Source: UBA9464 sp003445095
GTDB lineage: Bacteria > Verrucomicrobiota > Verrucomicrobiia > Limisphaerales > UBA9464
DNA: 13,007 bases
Reading direction: 5' to 3'
Assembly (NCBI GenBank): GCA_035437945.1
Contig: DAOMZG010000202.1
Coordinates: 1 to 13,007 of the forward strand
The translations under genes and the position numbers were made by a program. Shown here piece by piece: positions 8,218 to 13,007 of the stretch. The notes under the pieces were generated by a model. It did not search any database, was not told where the DNA came from, and worked only from the letters and a program-made list of their open reading frames with translations. Position 1 is the stretch's first letter. Each line of letters opens with the position of its first letter.

Positions 8218-8406
8218 GGTAGGGGCCGAGTTTCACCTCGCCCCCATCTAGATCCGCGGCGCGCTTGAGGTCACCAACAGGGCGAGCAAGGGAAACTTCG
8301 CGTGCCTAAGCAACTTCCAGTCGCCAGGTGCTTCCCTCGGTTCTCCGCCCTAACATCCACAAGCCAGACGGAATTGGATGGGGCCGCGGTGGAACGCAGC
8401 CCTACC
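8218..8406. repeat. MITE/REP-like inverted-repeat element, copy B
   Basis: Second copy of the element at 6804-7008, in the same orientation and about 1.4 kb away, in the 327-nt gap between alanine dehydrogenase and the prepilin-like gene. The left end GGTAGGGGCCGAGTTTCACC matches the reverse complement of the right end (8387-8406) at most positions once one gap is allowed. The 21-nt identical block is at 8235-8255, the middle block at 8329-8348, and the right block at 8369-8406. The central part between the 21-nt block and the middle block is poorly conserved between copies. An upstream GTG at 8302, in frame with the prepilin gene, lies inside this element. The remaining gap sequence (8407-8505) shows nothing I can name. 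Confidence 0.8.
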
Positions 8407-8505
8407 GGCGGATGGGGGTTCACCGATCAAATTTCGGGGCAATTTGGCCGTTATATTTGGCAATTTATCGCAAGCTCCCGGCGTGGCGCGTGCTATGGTT
8501 TGGCC

Positions 8506-9360
8506 GTGGTTGGGACAGTCCATTCTGGAGGTCGGCGATCTGGTGTCGCGGGCTTCACCTTGCTCGAATTGCTGGTGGTCATTGCGGTCATTGCGGTGCT
8601 CGCCGGCTTGTTGTTGCCCGCCCTGGGTAAGGCGAAATCGCAAGCCAAGAAAATGAACGAGATGTCGTCAGCCCATCAGCTCATGCTCGGCTGGATGCTC
8701 TATGCGAATGATCACCAAGACCGTGTCATCAAAGGTTACCGTCATTTCCTCACCGGCGAAGCGCTGCCCGTCGACCGCACTGGCAACCCGGTGCCGCACC
8801 CGATCAATTGCCGTTATCCTTGGCGACTCGCTCCGTGGCTCGGCAAGAGTTTCGGTGTGATGTACGCGAATGAAAATGCGTCCTTGTTGCGCCAATTCGA
8901 GTCGCAGTCCGATCCGTTCATCGGGACCTACGCGGCCAGCGTCTTTCCCTCCTTGGGCATCAACGCCACTTTCGTCGGCGGCGATGATCTGGAACTGCCG
9001 CCTGAACCCAGAGCGTTCGCGCGGTTTGGTGAATTTTGCGTGCTACGAACGACCGATGCCCGGAATCCCGCCAACCTCCTCGTCTTTGGGTCTGCCCGAG
9101 GAGCGTTTGAAGGCAAAATCGTGAATGGCTTTTATCAGGTGAGGTCGCCGTACTTTATGGCTCGCCGTTGGTCACAGGATTTCAATGAGGCCGACGGTCC
9201 CGAAGCCTGGGGTAATGTTCATCCTCGATTTTCCAAACGCGCGGTAACCGGGATGGTCGATGGGCACGTCGAAGCGATGAACCATCGCGAGTTGCAGGAT
9301 ATGCAACATTGGTCGAATCAAGCTGACCGGCCCGATTGGACGCTCATGCGAGTGAAGTAG
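8506..9360 (+). CDS. Prepilin-type N-terminal methylation domain protein (type II secretion/pseudopilin-like)
   Basis: Exported pseudopilin-like protein of about 284 aa. A basic leader (GGRRSGVAG) is followed by the type IV prepilin cleavage and methylation motif G|FTLLELLVV with Glu at +5, then a hydrophobic helix ending LLLPALGKAKSQAKK. The body is typical of the large verrucomicrobial/planctomycetal family: YANDHQDRV after the helix, and near the C-terminus His-Pro-Arg followed by GMVDGHVEAM, resembling the H-X9-DG signature but with wider spacing. The role of these proteins is generally unknown; surface or pseudopilus assembly is an inference. The start is uncertain. No in-frame ATG precedes the hydrophobic helix. 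GTG 8506 gives a normal 16-residue leader, TTG 8500 is equally possible, and GTG 8302 would add sequence encoded by repeat copy B. An ATG at 8495 is in another frame. Confidence 0.8.
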   Translation: MVGTVHSGGRRSGVAGFTLLELLVVIAVIAVLAGLLLPALGKAKSQAKKMNEMSSAHQLMLGWMLYANDHQDRVIKGYRHFLTGEALPVDRTGNPVPHPINCRYPWRLAPWLGKSFGVMYANENASLLRQFESQSDPFIGTYAASVFPSLGINATFVGGDDLELPPEPRAFARFGEFCVLRTTDARNPANLLVFGSARGAFEGKIVNGFYQVRSPYFMARRWSQDFNEADGPEAWGNVHPRFSKRAVTGMVDGHVEAMNHRELQDMQHWSNQADRPDWTLMRVK

Positions 9361-9457
9361 TTCTGACCACTTCAGTTTAGCCAGGAAAGTCATCGGTGAA
9401 TCCTTTCTTTGGTATTCGTCGCCCGGTGCCGGCTTCTCGCCAACTGCTAGTGCCTCA

Positions 9458-10042
9458 ATGAATCCTTGTGAAAGCGCTGCAGAAATCTTGCCTGGCATAT
9501 ACCAGTGGTCGGGTTACTCGCCCCAGCATCGAGTGGTGCTGTCATCCACCGCGGTTCTAACCGATACCGGGTGGTGGGTCTTTGATCCGATTCCACTCGC
9601 GCCGGTAGGTAAACGATTTCTAGGAAAGAACGAAGTCATGGCCATCGTGCTCACCAATGAGAATCACGAACGCGCGGCCGGTCAGTGGGCCTCTGAATTA
9701 TCCACCGAGATTTGGGCAGCACCTGACGCTGCCCTTGGCCGGGCCCAAGTCCGGCGGTGGACTTCCGTGGCTGCGTTCCCGGGATGGACACTCTGCTCGT
9801 TGCCTGGAGGAGCCGGAGGCGAAACCGCTTGGTTCCAACCGCGCCGGTCCCTCATGGTTTTCGGCGACGCGGTCGTGAATCTGCCAGATCGCAGCCTCGA
9901 AATCCTGCCCGACAAGTACTGCCGCGATCCCAGCCAACTGCGCCGTTCCCTACGGCGACTGCCGGCCTTCGAGCACGCCGTCTTTGCCCACGGTGAACCG
10001 CTCCTTGGCGGCGCCGCTCTTCGCCTCGCTGCGCTCTTGTAA
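9458..10042 (+). CDS. Metallo-beta-lactamase-fold protein with degenerate metal motif
   Basis: Protein of 194 aa, predicted soluble, with the layout of a short MBL-fold hydrolase: ILPGIYQW start, a strand pair leading to WWVFDPIPL, then AIVLTNENHERAAG where a working enzyme has THxHxDH. Here the positions of the ligands are Asn67, Asn69, Glu71 and Arg72, so both His of HxH and the Asp-His pair are gone. Asp137 in VFGDAVVN and His178 in FAHGEPLLGG, at the usual places of later metal ligands, remain. It is therefore probably not an ordinary di-zinc hydrolase. It could bind one metal, act on a different chemistry, or be a binding protein. The gene lies 34 nt before the lolC-type gene on the same strand, so co-transcription with lolCD is possible. 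No Shine-Dalgarno sequence is evident. The assignment to the fold is from pattern recognition only. Confidence 0.72.
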   Translation: MNPCESAAEILPGIYQWSGYSPQHRVVLSSTAVLTDTGWWVFDPIPLAPVGKRFLGKNEVMAIVLTNENHERAAGQWASELSTEIWAAPDAALGRAQVRRWTSVAAFPGWTLCSLPGGAGGETAWFQPRRSLMVFGDAVVNLPDRSLEILPDKYCRDPSQLRRSLRRLPAFEHAVFAHGEPLLGGAALRLAALL

Positions 10043-10076
10043 AGCGTCGCGCCACCCTTAGCGTCCGCGCCACGTC

Positions 10077-11366
10077 ATGTCCGGGTTGCCCTACGAATTT
10101 GCGCTCGCCCTGCGGTACTTGCGGCCCAAGCGCACGTTTGTGTCGGTCATTACCCTGATCTGCATTCTCGGCGTCACCCTCGGGGTCGCGGTGCTGATTA
10201 TCGTGATTGCGGTGATGACGGGCTTCGGCTTGCAGATTCGGGAACGTCTCATCGGATTTAACGCCCACCTCACCATTGAGAGCGCGACCCAGCCTGAGAT
10301 CGTCGAATGGCAGGCGCTCTCGCAAAAGATTTCGGCTCATCCGGCGGTAGTGGCGGTCGCACCGTACATCAACACACAGGTCGTCCTGGAAACGCAGCCG
10401 ACCAACGGCCAGCCGTCATCGGTCTTTGGGACAATCGTTCGCGGCATTGATCCGATCCTCGAAGGCCGGGCGTCTGGCCTGACCAATACGGTCGTGAGTG
10501 GCCAATTTCGGTTGGGCCCCAATAGCCTGTTGTTGCCGTACGTCGTGGCCCAAAGACACAAGGTCCGCGTAGGAGATCGTGTGGCGGTCTATTCGGTACC
10601 GGCCTTGAAGAAAATGCGCGATTCCCAGCGGCGGGGGGATAACGAAGTTCAGACGGCGGCCGATTACACGGTCCGCGGGATTCTCGATCTCGGGATGAAC
10701 GACTTGAACTCGAGCCTCGTCGTCACGTCGTTGGCCGACGCTCAAGACCTGTGGGGCCAAGGCAACGGCGAGGGTGTCCAAGGATTGAGCGTGCGCCTGC
10801 GGAGTTTCGACGACGGGTCAACTCTGCGGGCGACGCGTGAATTACAGCGGGAACTTGGTGACCAATTCACCGTCGGCAGTTGGCTGACGACGAATGCCGA
10901 CTACCTGGATGCGATCACGACCGAAAAGCGTGTCATGTTCTACATTCTCTTCTTCATCGTTATTGTCGCTGCCTTCGGGATCATGAGCGCTCTGATCACG
11001 TTCGTCGTCCAGAAGACGCGCGAGATCGGCGTGCTGAAAGCGCTCGGAGCGACGCCCGCGTCGGTAGGCCTGCTGTTTCTCGGCCAAACGCTGGTGGTCG
11101 GCGTGCTGGGAGTGTTGAGCGGCTTGGGCTTTGGGATGCTCGCGCTCCGATACCGCAACGAGTTCTTGCACGGGATGAACCGACTGACCGGTTACGACCT
11201 TTTCCCCGCGACCATCTATCAGTTCACGGCGCTGCCGGCGAAAGTGGTTCCCAGTGATGTCGTCATCATCTGCGTCGGGTCGTTGGTGATTTGTATTTTG
11301 GCAGGGGTCTTGCCGGCGGTGCGCGCGGCCTGGCTGCAACCCGTGAAGGCTTTGCGCAATGAGTGA
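10077..11366 (+). CDS. lolC: Lipoprotein-releasing ABC transporter permease (LolC/LolE family)
   Basis: Inner-membrane permease of 429 aa that extracts outer-membrane lipoproteins for hand-over to LolA. The N-terminal LALRYLRPKRTFVSVI plus the first membrane helix (about 24-48, ILGVTLGVAVLIIVIAVMTG) is the LolC/E signature. A large periplasmic domain (about 50-280) follows, then three helices at about 286-308, 330-352 and 396-416. REIGVLKALGATPASV, just after the second helix, is the FtsX/MacB-type coupling segment, and the protein ends in a typical WLQPVKALRNE. Only one permease gene is seen next to lolD, so it may work as a homodimer (LolF-like) unless another copy lies elsewhere. It cannot be assigned to LolC rather than LolE. 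The ATG has no clear Shine-Dalgarno sequence. Its stop overlaps the lolD start by 8 nt. Confidence 0.93.
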   Translation: MSGLPYEFALALRYLRPKRTFVSVITLICILGVTLGVAVLIIVIAVMTGFGLQIRERLIGFNAHLTIESATQPEIVEWQALSQKISAHPAVVAVAPYINTQVVLETQPTNGQPSSVFGTIVRGIDPILEGRASGLTNTVVSGQFRLGPNSLLLPYVVAQRHKVRVGDRVAVYSVPALKKMRDSQRRGDNEVQTAADYTVRGILDLGMNDLNSSLVVTSLADAQDLWGQGNGEGVQGLSVRLRSFDDGSTLRATRELQRELGDQFTVGSWLTTNADYLDAITTEKRVMFYILFFIVIVAAFGIMSALITFVVQKTREIGVLKALGATPASVGLLFLGQTLVVGVLGVLSGLGFGMLALRYRNEFLHGMNRLTGYDLFPATIYQFTALPAKVVPSDVVIICVGSLVICILAGVLPAVRAAWLQPVKALRNE

Positions 11367-12051
11367 CCTAGCGATCCGAGCCGCCGGGCTCACCAAATCG
11401 TACGCGCTGGGCCGCCGTAGGCTGGAAGTCTTGCGGGGAGTCAACTTGGACGTGCCCCGTGGAGATTTTGTCGCGCTCCGAGGTAGTTCCGGCGCCGGCA
11501 AGAGCACCCTGCTTCATTTACTGGGCGGACTCGATCGGCCCGGCGCCGGCGAGGTCATTCTGGCCGACCAAGTTCTGGCAACGTTGTCGGATTCGGCGCT
11601 GACCTCTTTTCGCAACCGTCATGTTGGTTTCATCTTTCAATTCTATCATCTGCTTCCCGAATTGGACGTCGTGGAAAACGTAGTGCTCCCGGCGCGAATG
11701 GCCCGGGTACCGGTAGCCGCCGCCACGGCTCGTGCCACTCAACTGCTTCGGCGGGTGGGTTTGGGAGATCGGCTCGACCACTTGCCCTTGGAATTGTCGG
11801 GAGGAGAACAGCAACGCGTGGCCCTGGCACGCTGTCTGATCAACGAGCCTGAATTGATTTTGGCTGATGAACCCACCGGTAACCTTGATTCAAAAACGGG
11901 CGCAGAAGTATTGGAACTATTGCTCGAGCTTAGGGCAGAGCGCGGAACGACCCTGGTCATCGCCACGCATTCCCCGGCGGTCGCCGCCCGGGCTGCTCGG
12001 GTGGTCGACATGGTGGACGGCCGCCTGGTCGAACCGGAGAAGGCAGCCTAG
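11359..12051 (+). CDS. lolD: Lipoprotein-releasing system ATP-binding protein LolD
   Basis: Cytosolic ABC ATPase of 230 aa that powers the neighbouring permease. It has Walker A GSSGAGKST (42-50), a Q-loop at Gln94 in IFQFYHLLPELDVVENV (a LolD-like stretch), the signature LSGGEQQRVALAR (146-158), Walker B LILADEPTGNLD (166-177, catalytic Glu171) and the switch His204 in ATHS. All catalytic residues are present and the length is normal. The start ATG 11359 lies 8 nt inside the end of lolC in another frame, so translation is probably coupled. A GAAGG about 9 nt upstream, within lolC, can act as ribosome binding site. MacB-type or FtsE-type ATPases are the alternatives, but the LolC/E partner supports LolD. 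Confidence 0.94.
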   Translation: MSDLAIRAAGLTKSYALGRRRLEVLRGVNLDVPRGDFVALRGSSGAGKSTLLHLLGGLDRPGAGEVILADQVLATLSDSALTSFRNRHVGFIFQFYHLLPELDVVENVVLPARMARVPVAAATARATQLLRRVGLGDRLDHLPLELSGGEQQRVALARCLINEPELILADEPTGNLDSKTGAEVLELLLELRAERGTTLVIATHSPAVAARAARVVDMVDGRLVEPEKAA

Positions 12052-12275
12052 CCGCCTGCGGTTTCGGGGCGGTACGTCGCTACCTTGCGCAAGGGTGAAG
12101 GGAGTGACGACAGCCTGTGGGTGTACCGGCGACCAAAGGTGGCACAACCGAGAACTAGCTCACCTGGTCGTGTCCAGGCGGGTTTGGAACTTCGGAACGC
12201 CCGGTTGAAGGCGCCCTGAGCTGAGGCGGGTGGAGCCAAGATTGGTGGTCTCGGTGGCGAGTGGGGAAATGAAGC

Positions 12276-12304
12276 TTGCTCCGCCGACCCGGACTGACTT
12301 TATT
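12276..12304 (+). promoter_or_regulatory. Possible sigma-70-type promoter for tRNA-Cys
   Basis: TTGCTC (12276-12281) and TTTATT (12299-12304) are separated by exactly 17 nt and stand 19 nt before the tRNA. Matches to consensus are 3/6 and 4/6, so this is weak, but position and spacing fit. The rest of the 271-nt gap after lolD (12052-12275) shows no gene, no convincing terminator and no repeat shared with other parts of the window. Confidence 0.3.
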
Positions 12305-12322
12305 GGCGCGCGGTCTGAGGTG

Positions 12323-12397
12323 GGCGGGGTCGCCAAGTGGTAAGGCAGAGCTCTGCAAAAGCTCCATTCGTCGGTTCGATTCCGACCCTCGCCTCCA
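12323..12397 (+). tRNA. tRNA-Cys (anticodon GCA)
   Basis: Complete cloverleaf of 75 nt including encoded CCA. The acceptor stem is GGCGGGG (12323-12329) with CCTCGCC (12387-12393), all seven paired with one G-U. The D stem is GCC/GGC. The anticodon stem is GAGCT (12348-12352)/AGCTC (12360-12364) around the loop CTGCAAA, giving anticodon GCA at 12355-12357. The variable loop has 5 nt. The T stem is GTCGG/CCGAC with loop TTCGATT. The discriminator base is U (12394), the known identity element of tRNA-Cys, followed by CCA at 12395-12397. Confidence 0.97.
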
Positions 12398-12533
12398 GTG
12401 TAGTGAAGGTGTAGTCCCAAAACACCACTTGGCCTGCCTCAAGCCTGCCGGACCTTCGCTGAATCACCTTCAAAAAGCCGATATCCTCATACAGCACGGG
12501 TTAGACTTATCGTGCCAAAATACGGTGTTGGTT

Positions 12534-12572
12534 GAAAACCACCCCTGTAGTTTTGTGCATCAGGGTTGGTGG
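12534..12572 (-). terminator. Possible intrinsic terminator at the end of the PGPGW gene
   Basis: On the minus strand, CCACC-AA-CCCTG pairs with CAGGG-GTGG across a 13-nt loop (bulge in the 5' arm), followed by TTTTC. The 5' arm overlaps the last codons and the stop codon of the small membrane-protein gene. The stem is interrupted and the T-tract short, so it is only suggestive. Confidence 0.3.
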
Positions 12573-12808
12573 GGTTGCGGGGCGGGTTTGCGCCAGCGGC
12601 GAAGCCAGTCTTTCAATCCGGACTTGCGGTACACTTTTGCCGCTGCGCCCTTGGCCCGGCGCCTCGCGCGCCGTGCCCAGAGAAATTCTGTGGCGAGAAT
12701 CGCCAGCCCCGCCGCGACGATAGGCAAACCCGGCCCGGGCAACACCAGCATGGCAGTCCCGACGAGCAGTACCGTGCCGCCAATGAGTGCGATGAAAAAC
12801 TTTTTCAT
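12560..12808 (-). CDS. Small PGPGW-type transmembrane protein
   Basis: Membrane protein of 82 aa. The sequence MKKFFIALIGGTVLLVGTAM begins a first hydrophobic helix. A turn LPGPGLP follows, then a second hydrophobic helix (IVAAGLAILATEFLWARR), and a strongly basic tail rich in Arg, Lys and Pro. This matches the PGPGW transmembrane family pattern (LPGPGW, GLAxLATEFxWA), here with Leu in place of the Trp. The biochemical function of the family is not known to me. The basic tail should stay in the cytoplasm. ATG 12808 is chosen because the conserved part starts there; the frame could extend to 12865, but that would run deep into the upstream gene. Its ATG overlaps the stop of the upstream coiled-coil gene as ATGA, which points to one operon with coupled translation. 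Confidence 0.85.
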   Translation of the reverse strand: MKKFFIALIGGTVLLVGTAMLVLPGPGLPIVAAGLAILATEFLWARRARRRAKGAAAKVYRKSGLKDWLRRWRKPAPQPHQP

Positions 12809-13007
12809 ACGGCGAATTCCTCCACGCGGTTGGGCCGCCCCGGGGGCGGTTCGGCATTGCTCCACTTGCGACGCAGGCTCGCGACGCGGCCCTGGGTTTC
12901 CTTCAACTCGGCTTCGAGCAATTTGAGCTCGTCTTCCAGCGTGACCGCGCCGGTCTCGCGTTCGTGCCGCGCGCGGTCGCGTTCGGCAATCTCCGCGTGC
13001 ATCTCCG
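12805..13007 (-). CDS. Coiled-coil protein, possibly 5'-partial
   Basis: Unrecognised protein. The frame is open to the window edge. If it starts at ATG 13002 it has 65 aa, but the real start may lie beyond 13007. The visible part is highly charged, with heptad-like leucines in LEDELKLLEAELKETQGRVASLRRKW indicating a coiled coil (the run is positions 12876-12936 approximately), and then a short Pro-rich tail PPPGRPNRVEEFAV. There is no signal peptide or membrane segment in the visible part. Its TGA (12807-12805) overlaps the ATG of the PGPGW-type gene by 4 nt. A coiled-coil partner for a small membrane protein is a reasonable guess, but nothing in the sequence proves interaction. Confidence 0.6.
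   Translation of the reverse strand, partial: EMHAEIAERDRARHERETGAVTLEDELKLLEAELKETQGRVASLRRKWSNAEPPPGRPNRVEEFAV

Noticed and set aside
10842..11507. Minus-strand open frame of 221 codons across lolC and lolD
   Set aside because: It is antisense to two conserved genes and has a low-complexity Arg/His/Asp/Gln-rich translation without domains.
12179..12203. Imperfect palindrome after lolD (CGGGTTTGG ... CGCCCG) as a terminator
   Set aside because: Only the outer four pairs hold, there are mismatches inside, and there is no T-tract.
12402..12425. Hairpin GGTGT ... ACACC just after the tRNA as its terminator
   Set aside because: Five pairs with a nine-base loop and no T-tract; a chance match is as likely.
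1..13007. CRISPR array, prophage, insertion sequence with transposase, defence island or toxin-antitoxin pair
   Set aside because: No regularly spaced direct repeats of CRISPR size, and no transposase, integrase, structural phage, nuclease or toxin motifs were found in any supported gene.

Overview
The window looks like chromosomal DNA from a GC-rich Gram-negative bacterium, most likely a Verrucomicrobium of the Pedosphaera/Limisphaerales type. That placement is an inference. It rests on a Lol lipoprotein-sorting ABC transporter (so an outer membrane is present), a prepilin-like protein of the FTLLELL / H-x(n)-DGH type that is abundant in Verrucomicrobia and Planctomycetes, start codons mostly without clear Shine-Dalgarno sequences, and long repeat-filled intergenic gaps. 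No phage, transposase, CRISPR array, rRNA or toxin-antitoxin gene is visible. Most of the content is housekeeping.

Layout, left to right. (1) 1-1926, +: glycogen branching enzyme glgB, cut at its 5' end by the window edge. (2) 1956-4607, -, converging on glgB: a large signalling protein joining a class III adenylate cyclase domain, an NB-ARC-like ATPase and a TPR-rich C-terminus. A six-unit 9-nt tandem repeat (4674-4727) lies in the gap upstream of it. (3) 4833-5228, +, divergent: a small DUF1232/YkvA-like protein. (4) 5327-6709, -: a CtpA-type S41 processing protease with signal peptide and PDZ domain. (5) 7051-8178, +: alanine dehydrogenase. (6) 8506-9360, +: a prepilin-like secreted protein with an uncertain start. 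(7) 9458-12051, +: a metallo-beta-lactamase-fold protein whose metal-binding motif is degenerate, then lolC/E-type permease and lolD, the last two overlapping by 8 nt. (8) 12323-12397, +: tRNA-Cys(GCA) with encoded CCA. (9) 12560-13007, -: a small PGPGW-type membrane protein preceded, with an ATGA overlap, by a coiled-coil protein that runs to the window edge.

The two longest gene-free stretches, 6710-7050 and 8179-8505, sit on either side of the alanine dehydrogenase gene. Each contains one copy of a roughly 190-205 nt element with imperfect ~20-bp terminal inverted repeats starting GGTAGGG and ending CCCTACC. The two copies are in the same orientation. This MITE/REP-like family is the clearest structure that the genes do not explain. 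The gaps 12052-12322 and 12398-12559 around the tRNA hold a possible tRNA promoter and a possible terminator for the minus-strand gene, and nothing else I can support.

I see no multi-gene defence or biosynthetic system. The items most worth following are the inverted-repeat element, the MBL-fold protein lacking its HxHxDH ligands next to lolCD, the apparently catalytically intact cyclase-ATPase-TPR protein with the tandem repeat in front of it, and the ATGA-coupled membrane/coiled-coil pair.
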